This document shows positions 8,227 to 16,984 of a stretch of DNA of 36,960 nucleotides, piece by piece; the stretch's first letter is position 1; every line of letters begins with the position of its first letter. Both the position numbers and the translations under genes were made by a program. The stretch lies in assembly GCF_001598355.1 (NCBI RefSeq), contig NZ_BCYU01000049.1, positions 1 through 36,960 of the forward strand, written 5' to 3'. Below the pieces are notes generated by a model. The model did no database searches. It had not been told where the DNA came from and saw nothing but the letters and a program-made list of their open reading frames with translations. This DNA comes from Sphingomonas asaccharolytica NBRC 15499 (GTDB taxonomy: Bacteria; Pseudomonadota; Alphaproteobacteria; Sphingomonadales; Sphingomonadaceae).

Positions 8227-9549
8227 TCAGACCGGCACCTCGACCCGCGCCAGCTTGGGGCTGAGCAGATGGACCACGCCGATCGCGATCAGATAGACGC
8301 TGCCGGCGACCGCGAAGATCAGGGTGTAGCTGTGCGTGGTCTGCAGGATATAGCCGGTGAACTTCGCCATCCCCATGCCGCCGATCGCGCCGACCGTGCC
8401 GCCGATGCCGATCACCGACCCCACGGCTGCCCGCGGGAACATGTCCGACGGGATGGTATAGAGATTGGCCGAGAATGCCTGGTGCGCCGCCGTCGCCAGT
8501 CCGACGATCCCGACCGCCAGCCACACGCTGGCGGCATATTGCGCGAAGAAGATCGGCATGACCAGGAAGGCGCAGACCAGCATGGTGATCTTGCGCGCCG
8601 CATTGGCGCTATAGCCGCGCTTCATCAGGGTCGAGGACGACCAGCCGCCGGCGACGCTGCCGATATCGGAGATCAGATAGATCGCGACCAGCGGCGGACC
8701 GAAATTCTTGAGATCGAGATGATAGGTCTTGGCGAGGAAATCGGGCGTCCAGAACAGGAACAGCCACCAGATCGGATCGATCAGGAACTTGCCCAGCGCA
8801 TAGGCCCAGGTCTCGCGATAGCCGAGCAGCTTGAGCCAGCCGATCTTCTGCGGCGGGTCGGCGGGATCGCTCTCGATATAGGCAAGCTCGGTTGCCGACA
8901 GACGGGGTTGTTCGCGCGGGCGGCGATAGATCGCGATCCAGGCGACCAGCCAGACCAGGCTGAACACGCCGGTCGAAATGAACGCCATGCGCCAGCCATA
9001 AGCCAAGGTGATCGCGGGCACGATCAGCGGCGTGATGATCGCACCGATATTGGAGCCGGCGTTGAACACCCCGGTGGCCAAGGCGCGTTCCCTGGCGGGA
9101 AACCATTCGCTGACCGCCTTGAGCCCGGCCGGGAAATTACCCGATTCGCCGACGCCGAGCACGAACCGCGCGCCGTTGAATTGCATCGCCGGGGTCATCA
9201 TCGTGCCGAACAGCTTGAACGGCCCGGTGATCAGGCCGCACAAGGTATGGCCGAGGGTCCAGATCACGAACGCGATCGAATAGCCAATCCGCGCACCGAG
9301 CGCATCGACGATCTTGCCGAAGCTCAGATAGCCGACCGCATAGGCAACCTGGAACCAGAAGACGATGTCGGCATAAGTGGTCTCGTTCCAGCCGAGCTCG
9401 GCCGAAATCGTCGGCTTGAGCACGCCGATCATCTGGCGATCGACATAGTTGATCGCGGTCGCCGCGAAGAGCAGCCCGCAAATCACCCAGCGATAGCGGC
9501 CGACCCGCATATCCACCCGTCCGGCGTCCGGCATCCCGGTCGTCGCCAT
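8227..9549 (-). CDS. exuT: MFS hexuronate transporter, ExuT-like
   Basis: A 440-residue major facilitator with about 12 membrane helices. Family marks are INYVDRQMIGVLKPTI in helix 1, the loop 2-3 segment FGKIVDALGARIGY, RFVLGVGESGNFPAGLKAVSEWFP in helix 4 (typical of the anion:cation symporter/ExuT group), and a second-half repeat GGWSSSTLMKRG. ExuT imports galacturonate or glucuronate by proton symport. It lies 28 bases after the FAH-family gene on the same strand, with an AGGGAGAGAGAG ribosome site before the ATG at 9549, so the two are probably co-transcribed from the operator-bearing region at 10373-10457. Location among uxa/kdu genes supports hexuronate or ketodeoxy-uronate as substrate; the exact sugar is not determined. 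Confidence 0.85.
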   Translation of the reverse strand: MATTGMPDAGRVDMRVGRYRWVICGLLFAATAINYVDRQMIGVLKPTISAELGWNETTYADIVFWFQVAYAVGYLSFGKIVDALGARIGYSIAFVIWTLGHTLCGLITGPFKLFGTMMTPAMQFNGARFVLGVGESGNFPAGLKAVSEWFPARERALATGVFNAGSNIGAIITPLIVPAITLAYGWRMAFISTGVFSLVWLVAWIAIYRRPREQPRLSATELAYIESDPADPPQKIGWLKLLGYRETWAYALGKFLIDPIWWLFLFWTPDFLAKTYHLDLKNFGPPLVAIYLISDIGSVAGGWSSSTLMKRGYSANAARKITMLVCAFLVMPIFFAQYAASVWLAVGIVGLATAAHQAFSANLYTIPSDMFPRAAVGSVIGIGGTVGAIGGMGMAKFTGYILQTTHSYTLIFAVAGSVYLIAIGVVHLLSPKLARVEVPV

Positions 9550-9577
9550 CGTCTCTCTCTCCCTCGAAAGCGACCTC

Positions 9578-10372
9578 TTAACGGGCCTTGATCGTGCACT
9601 CGACCGTCAAGCGGTCATCGAATCTCGCCTCGACCCGGTCGCCGACGCGCACCGGGTGTACCCCAGTTACCGCGCCGGTCGATATCCATTGTCCGGCCGC
9701 CAGCGCGATACCGCGCGCGGCCATCAATTCGAACAGGAAACGCGCCGCGCCGAACGGGCCGTCGAGCATCGTCGCGGTGGTGGCGGCACCGGCACGCTCG
9801 CCCTCGATCCATGTTTCGACCGGCCAGGTGTCGACGTCGATGTCGCGCCAGTCCTCGACCGCCGCGCCGACGATCAGGCCGTTATTGTTGCCGAAATCGG
9901 AAATGGTGACCGGCGCGCCGTGATCGTTGATCCCGGGGAATGGCGAACTGGCGATCTCGATCCCGACATGGACCGCATCGATCAGCGTCCGCGCCTCATC
10001 GATCGTATAATGGCGTTTGGCGGGATCCGGCGCAGTGCCGATGCGCAGCAGGAATTCGGCCTCGGCAGCGGCGAAGCCGTCGGCGAACACCGGCGTCGCG
10101 ATCGGCGAACCGTCCACGATGACAACCTGATCGGTGAAGATCGGGCCGGCCAGCCGGTCGACCGCGCCGATCGGTGGATTGATCCGCCCGACTTTCCATC
10201 CGGCGACCTTGCCCTCGGTCAGCGCCAACGCGGCGTCCTGCACGGCATAGCCATCGTCGAGCGCAGCCGGCATGTCGCCGGGATAATCGGGCAGCGCATG
10301 GCCGTCGCGGCGCGCGCCGACGAATGAGCGCGCAATACGCGTGATATTGTCGACGTTATCGTCTGGCTGCAC
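9578..10372 (-). CDS. FAH-family 2-keto-4-pentenoate hydratase-like protein
   Basis: Encodes 264 residues of the fumarylacetoacetate hydrolase / MhpD-like hydratase superfamily. Visible marks are GWKVGRINPPIG, the metal-site region FAAAEAEFLLRIG, an IEIASSPFPG segment, and GNNNGLIVGAAV, ending GDRVEARFDDRLTVECTI. Members hydrate 2-keto-4-pentenoates or act on related 2-keto acids with a divalent metal. The start is set at GTG 10372 because GAGGAGGGG lies seven bases upstream; the frame is open further up, through a TTG at 10444, but that would run across the operator. Its place in a uronate regulon suggests a 2-keto-deoxy sugar acid substrate; no such activity is assigned to it by sequence alone. 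Confidence 0.75.
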   Translation of the reverse strand: MQPDDNVDNITRIARSFVGARRDGHALPDYPGDMPAALDDGYAVQDAALALTEGKVAGWKVGRINPPIGAVDRLAGPIFTDQVVIVDGSPIATPVFADGFAAAEAEFLLRIGTAPDPAKRHYTIDEARTLIDAVHVGIEIASSPFPGINDHGAPVTISDFGNNNGLIVGAAVEDWRDIDVDTWPVETWIEGERAGAATTATMLDGPFGAARFLFELMAARGIALAAGQWISTGAVTGVHPVRVGDRVEARFDDRLTVECTIKAR

Positions 10373-10423
10373 CGCCGAACCCCTCCTCGCCCTGATGGCT
10401 GTCTTCGTTGTCGGATGCGTATG

Positions 10424-10437
10424 GGAAACCGGTGTCA
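10424..10437 (-). promoter_or_regulatory. Candidate LacI-family operator, FAH-hydratase/exuT unit
   Basis: Minus-strand sequence TGACACCGGTTTCC carries the 10-base core TGACACCGGT shared with sites upstream of uxaA, uxaC and the 1272-residue protein. The central CCGG palindrome fits LacI-family sites. A perfect -35 hexamer TTGACA overlaps its upstream half (10438-10433), so binding here would block a promoter inside the 85-base gap between uxuB and this gene. Confidence 0.6.
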
Positions 10438-10457
10438 ATGACAAGCCCGCGAGATTG

Positions 10458-11891
10458 TCAGGCGAGCATCTCGCGTGGGTTTTCGCCCTGAAAGGCGGCT
10501 TCCGTGGCCGCTTTCAGCAACGCGACAAGCGCTGCGTCGCTGCCGATCGCCGGCGGAAAGCCCAGCCCCTCAGCGATCAGCCCTTCGACCACACGCGCCG
10601 GCGTGTCGGCCAAGGCCAAAGCGGACAGCCGGTCGCCCGCCGGATCGACGATACGAGCGCCCGCTCGCGCCCGCCGCATGAGGAACGCGACCCAGCCGCC
10701 CAGTGCCGCGATGACATGGCCCGGCATGCGCCCCGCCGCGCGATTGGCAAGCAAGGTATCGCCGAGCCGATACGGCAGCTTTTGCGACCCGTCCTGCGCG
10801 ATCTGATCGAGCCGGTGGACGATCGCCGGGTTGGCGAAGCGCCGCAGCACCGCATCGGCATAGGTCTGGAGATCCAGCCCCGGCACCGACGGCAACATCG
10901 GGATGATATCCTCGCGGATCATCGCATCGACAAAGCGCGCCAGCACGGGGTCGCCGATCGCCTCGGCAACGCTGACATGGCCGCGCAGCAACCCGGCATA
11001 AGCGAGCGTCGAATGCGCGCCGTTGAGGATCCTGAGCTTGGCGCGCTCATAGCCGCCGACATCGGCGGTCAGGGTCGCGCCGACCGCGCCAAGATCGGGC
11101 AGCCCGCCGATATCCTCGATCACCCATTGCGCGAACGCTTCGCGCTGGACCGCGGCACGATCCTCGACGCCCAGCGCCGCCGCGACATCGGCATAGAGCG
11201 CGTCGTCCGACGCCGGGGTGATCGAATCGACCATGGTCGACGGCACGGAGATTTCGCCCGCCACCCAATCGCCCAGCGCCGGGTCGAGCCGCCCGGCAAA
11301 CGCCACCAGCGCGGCACGCAACTTGGCGCCGTTCGTGGCGAGGTTGTCGCACGGCATCGGCACGAACGGGGCAGTGCCGCTGGCATGCCGCGCCGCCAGC
11401 CCGGCGACGATCCAGCCGATCACGCTCGTCGGGACGGCCGGCCGCGCCAGATCGTGGACGATGTCGGGATGACCGAAATCGAGCGTTCCGTCCGCGGCCA
11501 GGCAATAGCCCTTTTCGGTCACCGTGGTGGTGACCAGCCGCGTGTCGGGCGCGGCGAGCAAGGCCAGCGTCCGCGCGGCATCCTCCGGCCCCAGGAATTC
11601 GGTATGCGCGCCGATCACGCGCATGCTCGACTCCAGGTCGCGAATGGCGAGGGTATAGAGCCCGTTCTGCTCCGCCAGCGCCTCGATCGTGCCGCGGCTG
11701 CGCAGCGACACCGCGGCGATCCCCCAGCGCGGGTCCTGATCGAGCAAGCGGTCGACATACGCGGCCTGGTGTGCGCGATGAAAGGCGCCGGGACCGAAAT
11801 GGACGATCCCGGTCGTGACCGGCCCGCGCGTACGCGGCGCGGATATCCCCATCGGCAGCCCGGCCAGGGCAGCACGCGACAGCCGGGTCAC
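10458..11891 (-). CDS. uxuB: Mannitol dehydrogenase family hexuronate reductase (fructuronate reductase-like)
   Basis: Encodes 477 residues of the long-chain mannitol dehydrogenase/UxuB family. The N-terminal part shows IVHFGPGAFHRAHQA and RWGIAAVSLRS, the C-terminal domain carries VPMPCDNLATNG, the catalytic-lysine region and RILNGAHSTLAY. UxuB reduces D-fructuronate to D-mannonate with NADH. The N-terminal motif resembles UxuB/mannitol dehydrogenase more than tagaturonate reductase UxaB, yet the partner gene is an altronate-type dehydratase, so tagaturonate as substrate is possible. The start is GTG 11891, overlapping the uxaA stop in a GTGA junction (11888-11891), a clear sign of translational coupling. 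Confidence 0.8.
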   Translation of the reverse strand: MTRLSRAALAGLPMGISAPRTRGPVTTGIVHFGPGAFHRAHQAAYVDRLLDQDPRWGIAAVSLRSRGTIEALAEQNGLYTLAIRDLESSMRVIGAHTEFLGPEDAARTLALLAAPDTRLVTTTVTEKGYCLAADGTLDFGHPDIVHDLARPAVPTSVIGWIVAGLAARHASGTAPFVPMPCDNLATNGAKLRAALVAFAGRLDPALGDWVAGEISVPSTMVDSITPASDDALYADVAAALGVEDRAAVQREAFAQWVIEDIGGLPDLGAVGATLTADVGGYERAKLRILNGAHSTLAYAGLLRGHVSVAEAIGDPVLARFVDAMIREDIIPMLPSVPGLDLQTYADAVLRRFANPAIVHRLDQIAQDGSQKLPYRLGDTLLANRAAGRMPGHVIAALGGWVAFLMRRARAGARIVDPAGDRLSALALADTPARVVEGLIAEGLGFPPAIGSDAALVALLKAATEAAFQGENPREMLA

Positions 11892-13366
11892 AGGGTCACC
11901 CCACGCTTCCAGATCGCGATTTCGCGCTCGCCATTGCGTTCGGCCGCGGTCGGCTCGCCCGAAGCGATCGCACACAACCGCTCGGTCAGCGCCGCCTCCA
12001 TCGTCTCGAACCCCTTGTCGAGCACCATGCCCGCATCGAAATCGATCCAGCCCGGCTTGCGCGCGGCGAGATCGCTGTTCGACGATATCTTGATCGTCGG
12101 CACCGGGAAGCCGAGCGGGGTGCCGCGCCCGGTGGTGAACAGGATCGCGGTCGCGCCCGCGGCCGCCAGTGCGGTCGACGACACCGCGTCATTGCCCGGC
12201 GCTTCGAGCAACGTGAGGCCGTCTTTGGCGACGCGCTCGCCATAGTGAATGACATCGGCGATCGGCGCGCGGCCCGCTTTCTGTACCGCGCCGAGCGACT
12301 TCTCCTCAAGCGTGGTGATGCCGCCGGCGATGTTTCCGGGCGACGGATTTTCGGACACCGGCTCGCCGTGATCGATGAAATATTGCTTGAAGTCGTTCAC
12401 CACGCCGACGACGCGGCCGAACACGTCTTCGTCGTCGGCGCGGTTCATCAGCATCTGCTCGGCACCGAATATCTCGGGGATTTCGGTCAGCACGACCCGC
12501 CCGCCCGATGCCGTGACACGATCGCTCATCCGACCGACCAGCGGGTTCGCGGTCAGCCCCGATAAGCCGTCCGACCCGCCGCATTTCACGCCCAGCACGA
12601 GGTCGGCGAGCGTCGCTTCCGACCGTTCGCATTGCGCCTGCGCGGCGAGTTGCTCGACCAAGGCGACTCCTTCCGCGACCTCGTCGCCAGCCAGCTGCGT
12701 CGCCAGCGTGCGGATCGCCGGGCGGCGCCATTCGGGGATGGTTTCGACCAGTCTGGCGATCTGGTTGTTCTCGCACCCCAGGCCGAGGATCAGCACGCCG
12801 CCGGCATTGGGATGGCAGGCGAGCGACGCCAGGATCGCCCGCGTCCCGTCGAGATCCTCGCCGAGTTGCGAACAGCCGAACGGGTGCATGAAGGCGTGGA
12901 CGCCGTCGACTGTTCCGGCCAGCGCCGCCCCGGCCTGTGCGGCAATCCGCTCGGCGGTCCGCGCGACGCAACCGACCGTCGGCAGTACCCAGATCTCGTT
13001 GCGCGTGCCGACCCGCCCATCGCCGCGGCGATAGCCCTGGAACGTGGCCTCACCCGGCGCGAGATTGGCGAGCGGCGCCGGCGCATAGGCATAGGCCTGT
13101 TGGCCGGCGAGTGCCGTCGCGACATTGTCCGAATGGACATGTTCGCCCGCCGCGATCGAGGCCGTCGCGCGCCCGATCGGAAAGCCGTATTTGACCACCG
13201 CCTCGCCCGCCGCGATCGGCGCCAGCGCGATCTTGTGCCCGCGCGGAATCGCCATCGCGGCGGTTACCGGCGCGCCGTCGGCGACCACCACGTCACCCGC
13301 CGCCGCATCGGCGAGCAAGGTCGCCACATTGTCGTTCGGATCGATCCGAACCGCGTTCGCCGTCAT
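11888..13366 (-). CDS. uxaA: Altronate dehydratase family protein
   Basis: Encodes 492 residues with an N-terminal SAF domain (about 8-90, VRIDPNDNVATLL onward) and the UxaA catalytic part (about 110-480). Typical segments are FQGYRRGDGRVGTRNE, HPFGCSQLGED, LGLGCENNQI, GVKCGGSDGLSG, NPSPGNIAGG, and GRGTPLGFPVPTIK. The cysteines in these stretches are likely iron ligands. UxaA converts D-altronate to 2-keto-3-deoxygluconate. The ATG at 13366 is preceded by AAGAAGG. It is divergent from the lacI gene across an 84-base gap holding one operator, and it heads the uxaA-uxuB unit. Confidence 0.9.
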   Translation of the reverse strand: MTANAVRIDPNDNVATLLADAAAGDVVVADGAPVTAAMAIPRGHKIALAPIAAGEAVVKYGFPIGRATASIAAGEHVHSDNVATALAGQQAYAYAPAPLANLAPGEATFQGYRRGDGRVGTRNEIWVLPTVGCVARTAERIAAQAGAALAGTVDGVHAFMHPFGCSQLGEDLDGTRAILASLACHPNAGGVLILGLGCENNQIARLVETIPEWRRPAIRTLATQLAGDEVAEGVALVEQLAAQAQCERSEATLADLVLGVKCGGSDGLSGLTANPLVGRMSDRVTASGGRVVLTEIPEIFGAEQMLMNRADDEDVFGRVVGVVNDFKQYFIDHGEPVSENPSPGNIAGGITTLEEKSLGAVQKAGRAPIADVIHYGERVAKDGLTLLEAPGNDAVSSTALAAAGATAILFTTGRGTPLGFPVPTIKISSNSDLAARKPGWIDFDAGMVLDKGFETMEAALTERLCAIASGEPTAAERNGEREIAIWKRGVTL

Positions 13367-13380
13367 TTTTCGCCTTCTTG

Positions 13381-13394
13381 AACAACCGGTGTCA
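13381..13394 (-). promoter_or_regulatory. Candidate LacI-family operator between uxaA and lacI
   Basis: Minus-strand TGACACCGGTTGTT contains the same 10-base core as the sites at 10424, 14527 and 30039. It lies 15 bases before the uxaA ATG and 57 bases before the lacI ATG, so one bound dimer could repress uxaA-uxuB and also autoregulate the repressor. Confidence 0.65.
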
Positions 13395-13450
13395 GCTTTG
13401 CCCGCCGGTCCGTCCGGAAGCAAGGCTAGCCCAGTAGCGCGCCGCTCGCT

Positions 13451-14497
13451 ATGCCTGTGACGATGGAGAAGACCGGCCAGCCGACGATCAACGATGTCGC
13501 GCGCATCGCGGGGGTGTCGAAGAAAACCGTCAGCCGCGTCATCAACCGTTCCCCGCTGCTCAACGACGATACGCGCAAGAAGGTCGAGGACGTTATCGGC
13601 CAGCTCGGCTACGTCCCCAATCCGCAGGCGCGCGCGCTGGCGTTGCGGCGAAATTTCCTGGTCGGGCTGGTCCACGACAATCCCAATGCCCAGACGGTGA
13701 TGAACGTCCAGCAGGGCATGCTGGAAGCGATCCACGACAGCGAGTTCGAGATGGTGGTGCGCCCGGTCGATCGCGGATCGGCGACGATGCTCGAGGATCT
13801 GCGCCTCTTCCTCGAGCGCCAGCGATTGTTCGGCGTGCTGCTGATGCCGCCGATCAGCGAGAATGACGCGGTCGCCAAATTGTGCAGCAATCTCGGCTGC
13901 CGCTACGTCCGCATGGGCTCGGCCGAGCTCGACACGCCGGAGCACATGGTCGCCTCCAACGACCGCGAAGCGGTCCACGAGGCGACGCAATATCTGATCG
14001 CGCAGGGGCATCGCCGCATCGGCCTGATCGCCGGCCCGCACGGCTTCCGCTCGGCGCGCGAACGCCGGTTGGGATTCGAAGACGCGATGCGCGACGCCGG
14101 CATCTCGCTGCCTCGCAGCATGATCGCCGAGGGCAATTATACCTTCGAATCGGGGCTGATTGCGGCCGAGCGCCTGCTCGACGTGGTGCCGCGCCCGACC
14201 GCGATCTTCTCGAGCAACGACGAAATGGCGGCAGGCGTGATCCACGCCGCATGCCAGCGCGGGTTGATCGTGCCGCGCGATCTGTCGGTGATCGGGTTCG
14301 ACGATACGCCGATCGCCGCGCATATGTGGCCGCCGCTGACCACCGTACGCTGGCCGATCGCCTCGATGGCGCGCTCGGCCGCGCTCAAGCTGATCAGCGG
14401 GATCGCCGACAATGACGATGATGCGGCCGTGCAGGAACCGTCGATGTTCCTGTCGACCCTGATTCGCCGCGCGTCGGTGTCGCCGCCGATCGATTGA
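13451..14497 (+). CDS. LacI family transcriptional regulator of the uronate locus
   Basis: Encodes 348 residues. The N-terminal helix-turn-helix is TINDVARIAGVSKKTVSRVI (about residues 12-31), followed by the hinge and LGYVPNPQARALA, then a periplasmic-binding-protein-like effector domain (about 70-340) with VHDNPNAQTVM, ASNDREAVHEATQYLI and the IFSSNDEMAAG and LSVIGFDDTPIA strands. It should bind a sugar-acid ligand and release DNA; KDG or a hexuronate is a plausible inducer given the neighbours. A second ATG at 13463 is possible. It is divergent from uxaA and 84 bases upstream of uxaC, and the shared ACCGGT-centred operators lie next to it. Confidence 0.9.
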   Translation: MPVTMEKTGQPTINDVARIAGVSKKTVSRVINRSPLLNDDTRKKVEDVIGQLGYVPNPQARALALRRNFLVGLVHDNPNAQTVMNVQQGMLEAIHDSEFEMVVRPVDRGSATMLEDLRLFLERQRLFGVLLMPPISENDAVAKLCSNLGCRYVRMGSAELDTPEHMVASNDREAVHEATQYLIAQGHRRIGLIAGPHGFRSARERRLGFEDAMRDAGISLPRSMIAEGNYTFESGLIAAERLLDVVPRPTAIFSSNDEMAAGVIHAACQRGLIVPRDLSVIGFDDTPIAAHMWPPLTTVRWPIASMARSAALKLISGIADNDDDAAVQEPSMFLSTLIRRASVSPPID

Positions 14498-14526
14498 ACG
14501 CGTTCACGGCCGGTTGAACTATTTGC

Positions 14527-14540
14527 TGACACCGGTTACC
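14527..14540 (+). promoter_or_regulatory. Candidate LacI-family operator upstream of uxaC operon
   Basis: TGACACCGGTTACC carries the shared core and lies 41 bases before the uxaC ATG. Directly upstream is a possible promoter, TTGAAC (14494-14499) and AACTAT (14517-14522) with 17 bases between, weak in the -10. That would put the operator at the transcription start, a usual repressor position. Confidence 0.65.
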
Positions 14541-14581
14541 AGAGCCACGCTCGACAGAAGCAGGGAGGATGGAGATAGCTG

Positions 14582-16024
14582 ATGGCTGGCACGCTGGAAT
14601 TGCACCCCGATCGTCTGTTTCCCGCCGATCCCGGAACGCGGTCGATCGCCCGCAATCTGTATGCCGCCATTGCCGATTCACCGATCGTCAGCCCGCACGG
14701 CCATACCGACCCCGCCTGGTTCGCGACTAACGACACATGGAGCGACGCGACCACCCTGCTGCTCGCGCCCGACCATTATATTTACCGCATGCTGTACAGC
14801 CAGGGCGTCGATCTCGATGCGCTGGCGATCCCCTCGCGCGCCGGCGTTCCCGCGACCGATCCGCGCGCGGCCTGGCGGCTGTTTGCGTCGCATTACAATC
14901 TGTTCCGCGGCACGCCGTCGCGGCTGTGGCTCGACCATGTCTTTTCGGCGGTGTTCGGGATCGACCGTGAACTCGACGCCTCGACGGCAGATACTTATTT
15001 CGATGCGATCGGGGAGAAGCTCGCGAGCGAGGCCTTCCGCCCGCGCGCATTGTTCGACCGCTTCCGGATCGACTTCCTGGCGACGACCGAGGGCGCGCAG
15101 GACGATCTGTCGCACCATCATGCCATCCGCCGTTCGGGCTGGGGCGGGCGCGTCGTCACCACCTATCGCCCCGACGGCGTGATCGATGTCGAGCATGAGG
15201 CCTTCAAGCCGGCAATGGCGCGGTTCGCCGAGCTGACCGGCGAGGATGTCTATGACTGGCAAGGCTATCTCGCCGCGCATCGCAAGCGTCGCGCCGATTT
15301 CCGCGCGGCGGGGGCAACCGCGACCGATCACGGCCATCCGACCGCGGCGACCGCCAATTTATCGGCGAGCGATGCCGAGCGCCTGTTCCGCACCATCGTC
15401 ACCGGCACCTGGACCCCGGCCGATGCCGAGCTGTTCCGCGCGCAGATGCTGACCGAAATGGCGGCGATGTCGGTCGAGGACGGGATGGTGATGCAGATCC
15501 ACCCCGGTTCCTGCCGCAACCACAATGCCGGGCTGTTCGCCAGCCATGGCCGCGACAAGGGCGCCGATATCCCGACGCGGACCGATTACGTCCATGCGCT
15601 GAAGCCGTTGCTCGACCGCTTCGGCAATGAGCGCGATCTGTCGATCATCCTCTTCACGCTCGACGAATCGACCTATGCGCGCGAGCTGGCGCCGCTCGCC
15701 GGCCATTATCCGTGCCTCAAGCTCGGTCCCGCCTGGTGGTTCCACGACAGTCCCGAAGGGATGCGGCGGTTCCGCGAGATGACGACCGAGACCGCCGGTT
15801 TCTACAATAGTGTCGGGTTCAACGACGACACCCGCGCTTTCCTGTCGATCCCGGCGCGCCACGATGTCGCGCGCCGCGTCGATTGCGCCTTCCTCGCCCG
15901 ATTGGTCGCCGAGCATCGTCTGCACGATTGGGAAGCGGCCGAGCTGATCCGGGATCTGACCACCGGCCTGGTGCGCCGCGCCTATAAAATCGACGATCCC
16001 CAATTTGCCGCACGTGCGGCCTGA
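14582..16024 (+). CDS. uxaC: Glucuronate (uronate) isomerase
   Basis: Encodes 480 residues of the UxaC family, which interconverts D-glucuronate/D-fructuronate and D-galacturonate/D-tagaturonate. The amidohydrolase-like fold shows SPHGHTDP at residues 37-44 with the metal-site histidines H39 and H41, LWLDHVFSAVFG, FLATTEGAQDDLSHH, MVMQIHPGSCRNHN and a C-terminal SVGFNDDTRAFLSIPARHD. A GGGAGGATGGAGAT ribosome site precedes the ATG. It is the first gene of the plus-strand unit uxaC-kduI-kduD-kdgK-esterase-esterase and follows the operator at 14527. Confidence 0.95.
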   Translation: MAGTLELHPDRLFPADPGTRSIARNLYAAIADSPIVSPHGHTDPAWFATNDTWSDATTLLLAPDHYIYRMLYSQGVDLDALAIPSRAGVPATDPRAAWRLFASHYNLFRGTPSRLWLDHVFSAVFGIDRELDASTADTYFDAIGEKLASEAFRPRALFDRFRIDFLATTEGAQDDLSHHHAIRRSGWGGRVVTTYRPDGVIDVEHEAFKPAMARFAELTGEDVYDWQGYLAAHRKRRADFRAAGATATDHGHPTAATANLSASDAERLFRTIVTGTWTPADAELFRAQMLTEMAAMSVEDGMVMQIHPGSCRNHNAGLFASHGRDKGADIPTRTDYVHALKPLLDRFGNERDLSIILFTLDESTYARELAPLAGHYPCLKLGPAWWFHDSPEGMRRFREMTTETAGFYNSVGFNDDTRAFLSIPARHDVARRVDCAFLARLVAEHRLHDWEAAELIRDLTTGLVRRAYKIDDPQFAARAA

Positions 16025-16042
16025 TTCCCGACGGAGAGTTTC

Positions 16043-16885
16043 ATGTTCGATCGTACCTATTACGCCACCCATCCCGACATGATGGAGTGCGTCTCCAATG
16101 AGGAACTGCGCGACCGCTATCTGATCCAGGGCCTGTTCCGCGAAGGCGAGTGCGTGCTCAACTACACGCATGCCGACCGCTTCGTGATCGGCGGCGTCGC
16201 GGTGGGCGGCGCGCCGGTCAAGCTGCCCGCGCAGACCGAGCCGCCCTCGGCGGTCGGGCATCCGTTTCTCGAACGCCGCGAACTCGCGATCGTCAATGTC
16301 GGCAAGGTCGACGGCAAGGTCATTGTCGATGGCGAGGAATTCACGCTCGGCAACAAGGATTGCCTGTACGTCACGATGGGCGCCACCCATGTCGAATTCT
16401 CCGGCCAGGGCGCGCGTTTCTATCTCGCTTCGTGCCCCGCGCACAAAGCCTTTCAGACCCGCAAGCTCGGGATCGCCGACGCCAATGCGCTCGAGCGCGG
16501 CAGCTTGGCAGAATCGAACGAGCGCACGATCTTTCAGCTCGTCATTCCGGGTGTGTGCGACAGCGCGCAGCTGGTGATGGGCCTGACCGTGCTCAAGCCG
16601 GGCAGCGTGTGGAACACCATGCCGCCGCACATCCATGAGCGCCGCAGCGAAATCTATTTCTATTTCGAGCTCGACAATCTCGACAATGACCGCGTGATGC
16701 ACTTCATGGGCGAAGGCGAGGCGACGCGGCACATCGTGATGCAGAATGAGGAAGCGGTGATCAGCCCGCCCTGGTCGATCCATATGGGCGCGGGCACCAA
16801 GGCCTATGCCTTCATCTGGGCGATGGCCGGCGAGAACCAGGATTATACCGACATGAACGTGCTGGATATCTGCCAGCTGCAATGA
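16043..16885 (+). CDS. kduI: 5-dehydro-4-deoxy-D-glucuronate isomerase
   Basis: Encodes 280 residues, the usual KduI length. KduI isomerises 5-keto-4-deoxyuronate (DKI), the product formed when unsaturated uronates open, to 2,5-diketo-3-deoxygluconate. The cupin metal site is seen as HIHERRSE with H196, H198 and E203, and a further histidine near 247 in SPPWSIHMG. Other family segments are [19 protein letters not shown] in part and YFYFELDN. An ACGGAGAG ribosome site precedes the ATG, 18 bases after uxaC. Its presence implies that lyase-derived unsaturated uronic acid is a substrate of this locus. Confidence 0.95.
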   Translation: MFDRTYYATHPDMMECVSNEELRDRYLIQGLFREGECVLNYTHADRFVIGGVAVGGAPVKLPAQTEPPSAVGHPFLERRELAIVNVGKVDGKVIVDGEEFTLGNKDCLYVTMGATHVEFSGQGARFYLASCPAHKAFQTRKLGIADANALERGSLAESNERTIFQLVIPGVCDSAQLVMGLTVLKPGSVWNTMPPHIHERRSEIYFYFELDNLDNDRVMHFMGEGEATRHIVMQNEEAVISPPWSIHMGAGTKAYAFIWAMAGENQDYTDMNVLDICQLQ

Positions 16886-16886
16886 T

Positions 16887-16976
16887 CGTCATCCCCGCGA
16901 CAGCGGGGACCCAACTCCTGCGGGAGCCGCTTGATGCGACGGGGGGAGATAGGTTCCCGCTTTCGCGGGAATGACG
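16887..16976. repeat. REP-like element between kduI and kduD
   Basis: Ends CGTCATCCCCGCG (16887-16899) and CGCGGGAATGACG (16964-16976) form a 12-of-13 inverted repeat, matching the element at 3886-3993. A TTCCCGC-TTTC-GCGGGAA hairpin (16954-16971) lies at the right end. It starts two bases after the kduI stop and ends eight bases before the kduD ATG; the ribosome site of kduD (ACGGAG) overlaps its edge. Confidence 0.85.
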
Positions 16977-16984
16977 GAGTATAA

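Noticed and set aside
8269..9591. Plus-strand open frame of 440 codons opposite the ExuT-like gene
   Set aside because: Its translation has no hydrophobic segments or motifs, while the minus strand encodes a clear 12-helix MFS protein.
10373..10444. Upstream TTG start for the FAH-family gene
   Set aside because: It would put the operator and -35 inside the coding region; the GTG at 10372 has a strong ribosome site and gives the usual family length.
10341..12245. Plus-strand open frame of 634 codons opposite uxuB/uxaA
   Set aside because: Antisense shadow of recognised enzymes; translation is rich in arginine with no domain.
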